A stretch of 64,000 nucleotides of DNA from contig JAVMKI010000051.1 in the NCBI GenBank assembly GCA_031732755.1, positions 47,971 through 111,970 of the forward strand. The letters are read 5' to 3'. This document shows positions 17,089-26,187 of this stretch, piece by piece. Source of the stretch: Contendibacter sp031732755 (GTDB taxonomy: Bacteria > Pseudomonadota > Gammaproteobacteria > Competibacterales > Competibacteraceae). The position numbers and the translations under genes are program-made. Every line of letters starts with the position of its first letter. Position 1 is the stretch's first letter. The notes beneath the pieces were generated by a model. The model did not search any database and was not told the origin of the DNA. It saw nothing but the letters and a program-made list of their open reading frames with translations.

Positions 17089-18123
17089 ATGTCCATTACC
17101 CCCCAGGAAGCCCTGCAGCGCGCCATCGAACATCGGGAAATCTTCCACGACGAAATGCTGTCGCTGATGCGGCGGATCATGAACGGCGAACTCTCTCCGG
17201 TCATGACCGCCGCCATCCTCACCGGGTTGCGGGTCAAGAAGGAAACCATCGGCGAAATCACCGCCGCCGCCACGGTCATGCGCGATTTGGCCACCAAGGT
17301 GCACGTTCCGCCGCCCCACGACCATTTCGTGGATATCGTCGGCACCGGCGGCGACAACTCTCATACGTTCAATATTTCGACCACGGCCATGTTCGTGCTC
17401 GCCGCCGCCGGCGCCAAGGTGGCCAAGCATGGCAACCGGGGCGTTTCCTCCAAGTCCGGCAGCGCCGACGGCCTCGAAGCGCTCGGCGCGCGGATCGACC
17501 TGAACGCGGAACAGGTGGCGCGATGCATTGAAACCATCGGCGTCGGCTTCATGTTTGCGCCGAATTTTCACTCGGCGATGAAGAACGTCGCCCCGGTGCG
17601 GCGGGAGATGGGCGTGCGCACCATCTTCAACATCCTCGGCCCGCTGACCAACCCGGCCGGCGCGCCGAACCAGCTCATGGGCGTGTTCCACCCCGACCTG
17701 GTTGGTATCCAGGTGCGGGTGATGCAACAGTTGGGCGCGCGCCATGTGCTCGTGGTCTGGGGCAAGGACGGCATGGACGAAGTCTCGTTGGGCGCGGCCA
17801 CCCTGGTCGGCGAACTCAAGAACGGCAAAATTCTGGAATACGAGATTCACCCCGAGGATTTCGGGTTGGCCATGATGTCGAACCGCGCGCTCAAGGTCGA
17901 AACCGTCGAGCAGTCCAGCGCCATGATGCTGGCCGCGCTGGACAACCGGCCCGGTCCCCAGCGCGATATCGTGCTTCTCAACGCTGGCGCGGCGCTGTAT
18001 GCCGCCAATCGGGCCGACTCCATCGCCGGTGGCATCGAGCTGGCGCGGGAAACCATCGCCAGCGGCGCGGCGCGGGCCAAGCTGGACGCGTTCGTGCGCT
18101 GCACCCAGCAACTGGCGTCATGA
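17089..18123 (+). CDS. trpD: Anthranilate phosphoribosyltransferase
   Basis: 344 residues, the normal length. It joins anthranilate to phosphoribosyl pyrophosphate, the second step of the tryptophan pathway. The PRPP-binding signature DIVGTGGDNSHTFNIST is intact, as are KHGNRGVSSKSGSAD and LGPLTNPAGAPNQLMGV. The stop codon overlaps the start of trpC by four bases (ATGA), consistent with translational coupling. Confidence 0.97.
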   Translation: MSITPQEALQRAIEHREIFHDEMLSLMRRIMNGELSPVMTAAILTGLRVKKETIGEITAAATVMRDLATKVHVPPPHDHFVDIVGTGGDNSHTFNISTTAMFVLAAAGAKVAKHGNRGVSSKSGSADGLEALGARIDLNAEQVARCIETIGVGFMFAPNFHSAMKNVAPVRREMGVRTIFNILGPLTNPAGAPNQLMGVFHPDLVGIQVRVMQQLGARHVLVVWGKDGMDEVSLGAATLVGELKNGKILEYEIHPEDFGLAMMSNRALKVETVEQSSAMMLAALDNRPGPQRDIVLLNAGAALYAANRADSIAGGIELARETIASGAARAKLDAFVRCTQQLAS

Positions 18124-18911
18124 GCGACATCCTGCAAAGAATCATCGCCCGCAAGGCTGAGGAAATCGCCGAGCGCGGCGCGCGCCTGAGCTTGGGCGAA
18201 CTACGCCAGCGGGTGCAAGATCTGCCGCCGCCCCGGCCCTTTCTGAATCATCTGAAGCAGGCCATCGCCCAGGGCCAGCCGGCGGTGATCGCCGAAATCA
18301 AGCGCGCCTCACCCAGCAAGGGCTTGTTGCGCGACCCGTTCTGGCCAGCGGAGATTGCCCGAAGCTATGCCGCCGCTGGCGCCTGCTGTCTGTCGGTGCT
18401 CACCGACCGCGATTTCTTCCAGGGTAGCGAGGATGATCTCCGGGAAGCGCGGGCGGCTTGTGATCTGCCGATCCTGCGCAAGGATTTCATCATCGCGCCG
18501 TATCAGGTCTACGAAGCCCGGTCGATGGGCGCCGATTGCATCCTGCTCATTGTCGCCGCGCTGGATGACGCCACGCTGTCGAAGCTGGCGCGGCTGGCGA
18601 TGGCTCTGGGCCTGGACGTGCTGGTGGAAGTCCACGACGCGGACGAGTTACAGCGGGCCTTGGCGATTGACACGGCGTTGATCGGTGTCAACAACCGTAA
18701 TCTGCGGACCTTTGAAACCCGGCTGGAAACCACCCTCGACCTGTTGGCCCGGATTCCATCCGGTCATACCGTGGTCACCGAAAGCGGCATTCACACCCCC
18801 GCCGACGTGGCCTTGATGCGCGAACATGGCGTTCACGCCTTTCTGGTGGGCGAGGCGTTCATGCGCGCGCCCGACCCCGGCGCGAAACTGGCGGAGTTGT
18901 TTGGAAAATAA
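18120..18911 (+). CDS. trpC: Indole-3-glycerol phosphate synthase
   Basis: 263 residues. A TIM-barrel enzyme that closes the indole ring. Typical segments are ILQRIIARKAEEIAER, VIAEIKRASPSKGLL with catalytic lysine, LSVLTDRDFFQGSEDDL, LRKDFIIAPYQVYEAR, and the C-terminal GVNNRNLRTFE and TESGIHTPADV. It is a monofunctional protein without a fused TrpF, as usual outside the enterobacteria. It overlaps trpD by four bases. Confidence 0.97.
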   Translation: MSDILQRIIARKAEEIAERGARLSLGELRQRVQDLPPPRPFLNHLKQAIAQGQPAVIAEIKRASPSKGLLRDPFWPAEIARSYAAAGACCLSVLTDRDFFQGSEDDLREARAACDLPILRKDFIIAPYQVYEARSMGADCILLIVAALDDATLSKLARLAMALGLDVLVEVHDADELQRALAIDTALIGVNNRNLRTFETRLETTLDLLARIPSGHTVVTESGIHTPADVALMREHGVHAFLVGEAFMRAPDPGAKLAELFGK

Positions 18912-19001
18912 CCGCTCCGCCTCACTTCGAGAAAAACTCGAGCTGCTCCGGCGCTTCGCGCGCTGGAGGGGCAGACATAGACCTCTGGGAGCCCAACAAC
19001 C

Positions 19002-19418
19002 ATGAAAACCCGTGTCACCTGGCTGGAAGACATGACCTATGTCGCCCAATCCCCCAGCGGTCATGCCATGGTCATGGATGGCCCGCCGGAACTGGGCGGT
19101 CGCAACCTCGGACCGCGCCCCATGGAAATGCTGCTGATGGGCCTGGGCGGCTGCACCGCGATTGACGTGGTCAATATCCTGCGCAAATCCCGACAGGAGT
19201 TGCGCGGCTGCGAAGTTCACATCGAGTCGGAAAGAGCAAAAAGCGACCCCAAGGTTTTCACCACCCTCCACGTGCATTTCATCCTGACCGGCAACCACCT
19301 GAGCGCCAAGCATATCGAACGCGCCATCCAGTTGTCGGCGGAAAAATACTGCTCGGCTTCGATCATGCTCGGTAAAACCGCCCAGATCACCCACACCTTC
19401 GAGATCCGCGACGCCTGA
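19002..19418 (+). CDS. OsmC family protein (YhfA-like)
   Basis: 138 residues. Two conserved cysteines characteristic of the OsmC/Ohr fold are present in LMGLGGCTAIDVV and SAEKYCSASIML. OsmC-type proteins reduce organic or fatty acid hydroperoxides, but the YhfA-like branch has no settled substrate. It follows trpC by 90 bp on the same strand, an arrangement common in gammaproteobacteria. No partner genes for a dedicated reductant are adjacent. Confidence 0.9.
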   Translation: MKTRVTWLEDMTYVAQSPSGHAMVMDGPPELGGRNLGPRPMEMLLMGLGGCTAIDVVNILRKSRQELRGCEVHIESERAKSDPKVFTTLHVHFILTGNHLSAKHIERAIQLSAEKYCSASIMLGKTAQITHTFEIRDA

Positions 19419-19543
19419 GCAGGCGTCAAAACCCGACCAATTGCGGGAGGCCGCACAAAAACCACCGGCTTGACCGCGGCAACGGGCGTGCCCGCTCACA
19501 TCAGCGCTAGCGATTCGTCAACTGCCCACGTTCATGGCTTTGA

Positions 19544-20320
19544 TCACGTCGCTTCGTCCAGCAGCCGGCAAACGATAAATCCCGCCAACAGGACTCCAAA
19601 CAGCGCCGGTAGATAGGAAATTGTCCCATTCACCGCGCGGGGTCGGCCCGACGCCTCACCGCTGACAGGTTGATGAGGCAGGGGAGGACGGCGCGGCTCG
19701 TCGCTGTAAACCACCGGGTAATTGAGCGGCGCGCCCAGTTCCCGCAACTGCCGCCGCAACTCGCGGGCCAGCGGACAAACCTGCGTCTGATTCAGTTGCG
19801 CCACCCGCACCCGCTTTACGTCCAGACAATTGCCCGCGCCCAGCGCTGAAATCACCGGTACGCCATGACGATGACAGGCCGCCACCAGCGCGGCCTTGCA
19901 AGCGATGCTGTCAATGCAATCGGCGACAAAGTCATACGCTGGTCTCCTTTCCGCTCCCCCGGTGGGAGAGGGGTTGAGGGTGAGGGGAGCCACCAATGCC
20001 TCGGCGGCGTCCGGTTGCAGAAACGCGCCGATCAACGTCAGTTCAATGGCCGGGTCCACGTCGCGCAACCGCTCCGCCATCACCTCCACCTTGGGCCGAC
20101 CCAGCGTCGAGTGCAGCGCCAACAACTGGCGGTTGAGATTGGAGGGGGAGACGACATCATGATCGAGCAGGGTCAACCGACCGACTCCGGCCCGACCCAG
20201 CGCCTCGGCGGCATGACCGCCCACCCCGCCCAACCCGGCCACCAGCACATGCGCCGTCCGCAGCCGGGCCAGGCCCGCCGCGCCGATCAGAATCTCAGTT
20301 CGGGCGTGTGGATGCGACAT
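19544..20320 (-). CDS. tcdA: tRNA threonylcarbamoyladenosine dehydratase TcdA
   Basis: 258 residues from ATG 20320 (MSHPHARTEILIG). An E1-like ATP-using enzyme that cyclises t6A37 of ANN-decoding tRNAs. The nucleotide-binding segment HVLVAGLGGVGGHAAEALGRAGVG, LLDHDVVSPSNLNRQ and DCIDSIACKAAL are diagnostic. The C-terminus has a hydrophobic helix (ALFGVLLAGFIVCRLL). An odd internal segment, LTLNPSPTGGAERR, is encoded by an intergenic-type repeat (19941-19990). Its start lies inside the end of tatD (26-bp overlap), implying co-transcription. Confidence 0.93.
   Translation of the reverse strand: MSHPHARTEILIGAAGLARLRTAHVLVAGLGGVGGHAAEALGRAGVGRLTLLDHDVVSPSNLNRQLLALHSTLGRPKVEVMAERLRDVDPAIELTLIGAFLQPDAAEALVAPLTLNPSPTGGAERRPAYDFVADCIDSIACKAALVAACHRHGVPVISALGAGNCLDVKRVRVAQLNQTQVCPLARELRRQLRELGAPLNYPVVYSDEPRRPPLPHQPVSGEASGRPRAVNGTISYLPALFGVLLAGFIVCRLLDEAT
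19941..19990. repeat. Intergenic-type repeat translated within tcdA
   Basis: The sequence contains CGGTGGGAGAGGGGTTGAGG and a following TGAGGGG, the form of a G-rich dispersed repeat normally found between genes. Related stretches occur at about 5262-5300 (GCGGGCGAGAGTTTGGGGA then TGAGGGG) and 11035-11060. Here it is read in frame as LTLNPSPTGG on the minus strand. Confidence 0.55.
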
Positions 20321-21086
20321 CGGGGAGCCGAAACAGCCGGCGGGCGTTTGCCGTGGTGGCGGCGGCGATGGCCGCCGGGTCGGCGTTGCGCAATTCAGCA
20401 ACGCAGGCCAGCACTTCCGCCAGATAGGCCGGCTCGTTGCGCTGGCCCGGATGTGTGCTCAGCGGCTGGTCGGGCGAGTCCGTCTCCAACAGAAACCCAT
20501 CCAGCGGCAGGGTTTTCATCAAACCGCGCAATCGGGTGGCCTTTGGATACGTCAGTGGTCCGCCAAAACTGAGCAGGATGCCCAAGTCCAGCAGTCGCCA
20601 GGCTTGATCCACGCTGCCGGAAAAGCTGTGCACCATGCCGCGCACGCCGGCGAACCGCCGCACCAGCTTGATGACCTGATCCACCGCGTGACGGGCGTGA
20701 ATGGCCACTGGCAGATCATGACGGCGGGCCAGCCGCAACTGCTCGGCGAAATACTCGGCTTGCAGGTCGGGATCGAGGTCCGGCAGATAGCCATCCAGCC
20801 CACACTCGCCAATGGCGATGGGCCGTTCCCGCGTCAGCCAATCCGCCAATTGATCCAGATGTTCCGGGCGATGTTCGGCCAGATAGGCGGGATGCAGGCC
20901 ATAACAGGGATACAGCCCTGGATAATGCGCCGCGACCGCCTTGAGTTTCGGCCATAACCGGGCGCTGACCGCCGCCAGCACCTGCGTTTCCACCCCAGCG
21001 GCGCGCGCCCGTTGATAGGCGGCGTCGCGGTCGGCGTCGAAGCTGGCGTCGTCGAAATGGGTGTGACTGTCAATCAGCGTGAGCAC
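20295..21086 (-). CDS. TatD family metal-dependent hydrolase
   Basis: 263 residues starting at GTG 21086. The metal-binding signature IDSHTHFDD is at the N-terminus, with further ligand segments YGLHPAY, GECGLDG, PVAIHARHA, MVHSFSG and LLETDSPD. TatD-family enzymes are 3'-5' exonucleases or D-aminoacyl-tRNA deacylase-like hydrolases; which of the paralogues (TatD, YcfH, YjjV) this is cannot be fixed, though YjjV-like seems closest. It overlaps tcdA by 26 bp and lies 12 bp from the AraC-type gene, all on the minus strand. Confidence 0.88.
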   Translation of the reverse strand: MLTLIDSHTHFDDASFDADRDAAYQRARAAGVETQVLAAVSARLWPKLKAVAAHYPGLYPCYGLHPAYLAEHRPEHLDQLADWLTRERPIAIGECGLDGYLPDLDPDLQAEYFAEQLRLARRHDLPVAIHARHAVDQVIKLVRRFAGVRGMVHSFSGSVDQAWRLLDLGILLSFGGPLTYPKATRLRGLMKTLPLDGFLLETDSPDQPLSTHPGQRNEPAYLAEVLACVAELRNADPAAIAAATTANARRLFRLPDVASTRPN

Positions 21087-21098
21087 GGGCGGCGAACG

Positions 21099-21866
21099 TC
21101 AGGCAATCACGATTCGCACGTTGGCCGCGCGGCCAAACACCGAGGACGGCGTGATGCCGAACATGTTGCGAAACGCCCGGCTGAAATGGGAAGAATCGGC
21201 GAACCCCGCGCCCAACGCGGCGTCGGTGAGGGTGTCGCCCTTGGCGACCAGCGCCGCCACCACCCGCATTCGATGCCATTGCCGGAAGCGGCGAATCGGC
21301 ACCCCCACTTCCTCCTTGAACAGATGCACCAACCGGGTCGGCGACAGATTCACGTACTCGGCCAATTCGGTCATCGAGTAGCTGTGGGTCAAATCTTCCT
21401 TCATCAGCCGGATCACCCGCTGAATTCGATGATCCAGCGATTGCTGGCGTTCCTCGGCGGCGGATCGTGGGATCAGGCGGTTGAGCAACGCGTGCGTCGT
21501 GGTGGCGTCCGGCTGGCGTTCCCAAATCTCGTGCAACGCCGCTAGCGCCTCGGTTTCATGGACCAGGCCGTACAGGCATTGCCACTCGCCTTCGAGCATG
21601 GCGTTCTGGATCGTCAGGTAGTCGGGGCTTTCCGGTTCCAGGAACAGGATCGCCATGACCGCGCCGCCAATCTGAAGTTCGTTGAGACAGCCGGGCGGAA
21701 CCAGCACGCTTCGACACTCCTGCCAGACATTGCTTTCGCTCTCCATCAAGCGGAATGGTTTGTCAATGCCCAGGCAGAGCGCCGCCGATCCGAGTCGGTG
21801 TTCGGAGATATCCGGCAGGCGGCCGATGAAGAGACCGCGATTTTGCCAAACATACAGCCTGTTCAA
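21099..21866 (-). CDS. AraC family transcriptional regulator
   Basis: 255 residues from a TTG start at 21866 preceded by an AAAAAGG-type ribosome site. The C-terminal double helix-turn-helix (about 155-250) reads YSMTELAEYVNLSPTRLVHLFKEEVG and TDAALGAGFADSSHFSRAFRNMFGITPSSV, a clear AraC/XylS signature. The N-terminal effector region matches no ligand family I can name. It is divergent from the GMC oxidoreductase across 259 bp and is a likely regulator of it. Confidence 0.88.
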   Translation of the reverse strand: MNRLYVWQNRGLFIGRLPDISEHRLGSAALCLGIDKPFRLMESESNVWQECRSVLVPPGCLNELQIGGAVMAILFLEPESPDYLTIQNAMLEGEWQCLYGLVHETEALAALHEIWERQPDATTTHALLNRLIPRSAAEERQQSLDHRIQRVIRLMKEDLTHSYSMTELAEYVNLSPTRLVHLFKEEVGVPIRRFRQWHRMRVVAALVAKGDTLTDAALGAGFADSSHFSRAFRNMFGITPSSVFGRAANVRIVIA

Positions 21867-22125
21867 GGTCTTGCCTTTTTAGTAGGAAAACGGGGCCGGT
21901 CGCGGATGGGGCAAGCCGGGTTGGGGCAATCTCCCGACTGGAGCACGGCCGGGAATGGTCATGAAAGTGTAATGCGCCGGCGCGGCGCCAGCCAGTTTCA
22001 ACAAACCGCTGCCACTTTCGACAAGTGCGGTTCTCGCGAAATGATTAGGCTTGGAAATCCGCGACTTCCGTCGCCCCCCGCGAGCAACCGTCCGGCCCGA
22101 CGCCGGACTTGGAGGATTGGGAGCC

Positions 22126-23715
22126 ATGTACGATTACATCATCGTGGGCGCGGGTTCGGCCGGCTGCGTGCTGGCCAACCGCCTGTCCGCCGATCCGAAC
22201 CGGCAAGTCTGTCTCTTGGAGGCGGGTCCCGAGGATACCAGCCCGTGGATTCACATGCCGGCGGGCATGATTTTCATCATGCGCGGCAAGCGCCTGAACT
22301 GGGCTTATCAGACCGAACCGCAGCCGCATCTGCGCAACCGCCGGCTGTTCTGGCCGCGCGGCAAGACCTTGGGCGGCAGCAGTTCCAGCAACGCCATGGT
22401 CTACACCCGTGGCCATCGCTGGGATTACGACCACTGGGCGGCCCTGGGCAACCAGGGCTGGAGTTACGCGGAGCTGTTGCCGCTGTTCAAGCGAGCGCAA
22501 CATCAGGAACGTGGCCCGTCAGCCTATCATGGTGTCGGTGGGCCGCTCAACGTCGCCGATCCGCGCCAGCGCGGCCAAATCTGTGAGGTGTTCATCCGCG
22601 CCGCTGGCGAGGTCGGTTATCCGCTCAGTGACGATTTCAACGGCGCCGAGCAGGAAGGTGTCGGGTTCTACCAACTGACGCAGAAGGAGGGCCAGCGGTG
22701 CAGCAGCGCCCGGGCCTATTTGCATCCGGCGCGCCCGCGCCCGAACCTGACCGTCATCACCCGCGCGCTGGCCAGTAGAATTCTGTTCGAGGGTCAGCGC
22801 GCGGTGGGTGTGGCCTACCGCGACCACGCCGGCCAAACGGTGGAATTGAAGGCGCGGCGCGAAGTCATCCTGTCCGGCGGCGCGATCAATTCGCCGCAAC
22901 TGTTGTTACTGTCCGGGGTCGGGCCGCGCGCCGCGCTGGAACAACATGGGATTTCCGTGGTGCGCGATTTGCCGGGCGTCGGTCAGAACTTGCAGGATCA
23001 TCTCGACATCATCGTCGCCCACCGCGAGCGTCGGCGGGCTTCCTACGGCGTCGCGCTGTCGTTCCTGCCGCGCCTGATCCAGGGGATCGTGGATTACCGC
23101 CGCCACCGGCGCGGCCTCCTGACCAGCAACATGGCCGAGGCCGGCGGCTTCGTCAAATCCGATCCCACGCAGCCGCGACCCAATCTGCAATTCCACCTGA
23201 CCGCAACCATTCTCGACGATCACGGCCGGCGTCTCTGGTACGGTTACGGCTACTCGCTGCACGTGTGCGACCTGCGGCCCAAGAGCCGCGGCTACCTGAC
23301 TCTGCAAAGCACCGATCCGACGGTTCCCCCGCGAATCCAGCCCAATTATCTGGAACATCCGGACGATCTGGAAACCCTGCTGGCGGGGGCGAAGATCTGT
23401 CGGAAAATCCTGGCGGCGCGGGCGTTCGACGGCTACCGTGGCGAGGAACTGTTCCCCGGCGCGGCGGTGCAAACCGACGACGCGCTGCGGGAGTTCATTC
23501 GCCGCCGCGCCGAGACCATTTATCACCCGGTTGGCACCTGCAAGATGGGGCACGATGCCATGGCGGTGGTGGACGATCAATTGCGGGTGCACGGCCTGAC
23601 CGGATTGCGGGTGGTGGACGCCTCGATCATGCCGACCCTGCTGGGGGGCAACACCAATGCGCCAACCATCGTCATCGGCGAAAAAGCGTCCGACTTGCTT
23701 CTGGCCACGCCGTAA
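22126..23715 (+). CDS. GMC family FAD-dependent alcohol/choline dehydrogenase
   Basis: 529 residues from ATG 22126. FAD-binding motif IIVGAGSAGCVLANRLS is at the N-terminus. The GMC signatures GKTLGGSSSSNAMVYTRGH and SGGAINSPQLLLLSGVGP follow, and the catalytic His lies in IYHPVGTCKMG. The C-terminal GGNTNAPTIVIGEKASDLL completes the fold. It oxidises an alcohol to an aldehyde with FAD; choline dehydrogenase (BetA) or AlkJ-like alcohol dehydrogenase are the nearest groups. No betaine aldehyde dehydrogenase is adjacent, so a general alcohol substrate is more likely. Confidence 0.9.
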   Translation: MYDYIIVGAGSAGCVLANRLSADPNRQVCLLEAGPEDTSPWIHMPAGMIFIMRGKRLNWAYQTEPQPHLRNRRLFWPRGKTLGGSSSSNAMVYTRGHRWDYDHWAALGNQGWSYAELLPLFKRAQHQERGPSAYHGVGGPLNVADPRQRGQICEVFIRAAGEVGYPLSDDFNGAEQEGVGFYQLTQKEGQRCSSARAYLHPARPRPNLTVITRALASRILFEGQRAVGVAYRDHAGQTVELKARREVILSGGAINSPQLLLLSGVGPRAALEQHGISVVRDLPGVGQNLQDHLDIIVAHRERRRASYGVALSFLPRLIQGIVDYRRHRRGLLTSNMAEAGGFVKSDPTQPRPNLQFHLTATILDDHGRRLWYGYGYSLHVCDLRPKSRGYLTLQSTDPTVPPRIQPNYLEHPDDLETLLAGAKICRKILAARAFDGYRGEELFPGAAVQTDDALREFIRRRAETIYHPVGTCKMGHDAMAVVDDQLRVHGLTGLRVVDASIMPTLLGGNTNAPTIVIGEKASDLLLATP

Positions 23716-23757
23716 CCACCTACCACTTCACGGCTATCCACATCGCCATTGACCCTA

Positions 23758-23879
23758 GAGGCTGTACAAAAACCAACCGATTGATTGACTGTGGGAGGCC
23801 GGCGGATTCACTCGTAGCGTGGGTCAGTTTGCTCCTACATGACCAGTCGATTCAAAAAACCATGACCTTACACAGCCTC
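23758..23879. repeat. Small MITE-like element, copy 2
   Basis: 122 bp. The left end is GAGGCTGTACAAAAACC and the right-end reverse complement begins GAGGCTGTGTAAGG. The interior is related to the copy at 4396-4512 (shared ACCGATTGATTG, GGCCGGCG, TTCACT and CGTGGG). It abuts the stop codon of the dehydrogenase gene at 23880. Confidence 0.6.
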
Positions 23880-24836
23880 TTACCCCACTACCCGTACCGG
23901 CGCCCCGGTCAGAAATCCCTGAATGTTCTCCGCCAGTTGATCAACCAGGCGCTGGCGCGATTCGCGGCTGCCCCAAGCGCAGTGGGGCGTCACGATCAGG
24001 TTCGGGATATCCGGCGCCAGCAGTGGATTGCCCGCCATCGGCGGCTCCAAGCTCAGCACGTCCACGCCCGCCCCGCCCAGCGCGCCCCGACGCAGCGCGT
24101 CGGCCAACAGCGCCTCGTCCACCAGTCCGCCTCGGGCCGTGTTCATCAGGATGGCGTCGCGGCGCATCAGCGCCAGTTCCCAAGCACCGATCAGGTTGCG
24201 GGTGGCTGGCGTCAGTGGGCAATGCAGGCTGAGCACATCCACCTGCGGCAACAGCGCCGGCAGCGGTGTCCGATCCGCCAACGCTTCCACCGTGCCAGGC
24301 CGTTGGGCAATCAGAACCCGCATTCCAAACGCCTCGGCAACCCGCGCCACGCCCTGGCCCAATTCGCCGTAACCGACAATGCCCAGAGTCTTGCCGGCCA
24401 GTTCGCGGATCGGAAAGTCCAGCAGGCAAAATTGGTCGGCCTGTTGCCAGCGGCCGTCGCGCGCCGCTTGCTGATAATCGGGCCAGCGGGTATATAGCGC
24501 CAACAGCAGTGCAAACACGTGCTGGACCACCGCCGGCGTGCCATAGCCCCGGCAGTTGCAGACGGTGACACCGCGCGCTGCGGCGGCGGCCAAATCCACG
24601 TTGTTGACGCCGGTCGCGGCGACGCCGATCAGCTTCAAGCGCGGCGCCTGCTGGATCGTGGCGGCATCCAGAACGACCTTGTTGCTGATCACGACCTCCG
24701 CTTGTTCGATCCGCCCAACGATCTCGGCGGACGCGGTGGCCGGGTAATAGCGCCAGTCCGACAACACGTGATCGAGACCGCCGAAATCAAGGTCGCCACG
24801 ATCCAACGAGTCGCGGTCGAGAAACACACCTAGCAT
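23880..24836 (-). CDS. D-2-hydroxyacid dehydrogenase (NAD-binding)
   Basis: 318 residues. NAD-binding motif TLGIVGYGELGQGVARVAEAFG lies at about residue 150. Catalytic Arg, Glu and His are expected in MNTARGGLVDEALL, GGAGVDVLSLEPP and VTPHCAWGS. The family includes glycerate/hydroxypyruvate reductase, and the layout with CRGYGTPAVVQHVFALLLAL matches the HprA-like branch, but substrate is unproved. The stop codon coincides with the edge of the MITE-like element. The gene is transcribed away from hemH. Confidence 0.9.
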   Translation of the reverse strand: MLGVFLDRDSLDRGDLDFGGLDHVLSDWRYYPATASAEIVGRIEQAEVVISNKVVLDAATIQQAPRLKLIGVAATGVNNVDLAAAAARGVTVCNCRGYGTPAVVQHVFALLLALYTRWPDYQQAARDGRWQQADQFCLLDFPIRELAGKTLGIVGYGELGQGVARVAEAFGMRVLIAQRPGTVEALADRTPLPALLPQVDVLSLHCPLTPATRNLIGAWELALMRRDAILMNTARGGLVDEALLADALRRGALGGAGVDVLSLEPPMAGNPLLAPDIPNLIVTPHCAWGSRESRQRLVDQLAENIQGFLTGAPVRVVG

Positions 24837-25007
24837 GGCGAGGGAACCTCCGATGAGCGAGGCCCTAAATTATAGGCGTAACACCGTCGTCATCGATGGT
24901 CACCGTTCCGTGGCTAGGCTTGGCGCGGTCGGCGCGGCCAGCGGCCCCCGAAGGCCAAGATCCATCGGGAAACGGTATAAACTGCCGATATCGAACCAAA
25001 CGGGGCG

Positions 25008-26153
25008 ATGGACGCCACGTTTCTCACTGACACCGGCCAATCCTCGATGAAATCAGGCCATACCGCTTCTTTTGCGCACGATCAACCCGCGCGCGCCGGC
25101 ATCCTGCTCGCCAACCTCGGTACGCCCGACGCCCCCACGCCCGCCGCGGTGCGCCGCTATCTGGCGGAGTTTCTCTGGGACCGGCGGGTCGTGGAATTGC
25201 CGCGCCCGCTGTGGTGGCTGATCCTGCACGGGATCATCCTGCGGGTTCGACCGGCCCGGTCGGCGCGCAAGTACCAGAAGATCTGGACCCCGGACGGCTC
25301 GCCTTTGCTGGCGATCAGCCAGCGACAAGCGACGGCGGTCGCGGCGCGACTGGCGGAGCGCTATTCCGGCCCAATCCAGGTGACGGTCGGGATGCGTTAC
25401 GGCAACCCATCCATCGCCGCCGCGTTAGCGGAACTGCGGGCCGCCGGTGTTCGACGCTTGCTGGCGCTACCACTATACCCGCAATACTCCGCCGCAACCG
25501 TCGCATCGACCTTCGACGCGGTCGCCGCCGCATTACGAACCTGGCGCTGGCTGCCAGAATTGCGCTTCATCACCCAGTACCACGACAATCCCGGTTATTT
25601 GGACGCGCTGGCCGCTCACCTCCGCGCCGCCCGCGCCGATCAACCCGGCGAGCGACTGCTGTTCTCCTTCCACGGCCTGCCTAAACGAAACCTGCTGGCT
25701 GGCGACCCCTATTATTGCCAGTGTCACAAAACCGCTCGTCTGGTCGCGGAACGGCTGGGCCTGCCACCAACCCAATGGGCGGTGGCATTCCAATCCCGCT
25801 TTGGCCGCGCCGAATGGCTGCAACCCTATGCCAGCGTCCTGCTGGCCGAGTGGGCCCAATCCGGCGTCAAAAGCGTGGATGTGGTTTGTCCCGGTTTCGC
25901 GGCGGATTGCCTGGAAACGTTGGAGGAAATCGCCCTGGAAAATCGCCGGATATTCCTCGCCGCCGGCGGCGAGCGCTATCGCTATCTCCCGGCCCTGAAC
26001 GACGATCCAGCGCACATCGCGGCGCTGGTCGATCTGATTGGCCACCACGCCACCGGCTGGCCGGAGTTTGCCGTCGGCGACGAAACCGCCGCGCTCGCCG
26101 CCGAACGCGCTGTCACCCGCCAGCGCGCCATGACTCTGGGCGCGGCGGCTTAG
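25008..26153 (+). CDS. hemH: Ferrochelatase
   Basis: 381 residues from ATG 25008, or 368 from the internal ATG at 25047; neither has a strong ribosome site. It inserts Fe(II) into protoporphyrin IX, the last step of heme synthesis. GILLANLGTPDAPTPAAVRRYL, SARKYQKIWTPDGSPL, VGMRYGNPSI, and the active-site His in FSFHGLPKR with the following YYCQCHKTARL and QSRFGRAEWLQPY are all typical. Stand-alone gene. Confidence 0.95.
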   Translation: MDATFLTDTGQSSMKSGHTASFAHDQPARAGILLANLGTPDAPTPAAVRRYLAEFLWDRRVVELPRPLWWLILHGIILRVRPARSARKYQKIWTPDGSPLLAISQRQATAVAARLAERYSGPIQVTVGMRYGNPSIAAALAELRAAGVRRLLALPLYPQYSAATVASTFDAVAAALRTWRWLPELRFITQYHDNPGYLDALAAHLRAARADQPGERLLFSFHGLPKRNLLAGDPYYCQCHKTARLVAERLGLPPTQWAVAFQSRFGRAEWLQPYASVLLAEWAQSGVKSVDVVCPGFAADCLETLEEIALENRRIFLAAGGERYRYLPALNDDPAHIAALVDLIGHHATGWPEFAVGDETAALAAERAVTRQRAMTLGAAA

Positions 26154-26187
26154 CGGCTGAACAAAGAGCGGCTTCTCCCTCCCGGCT

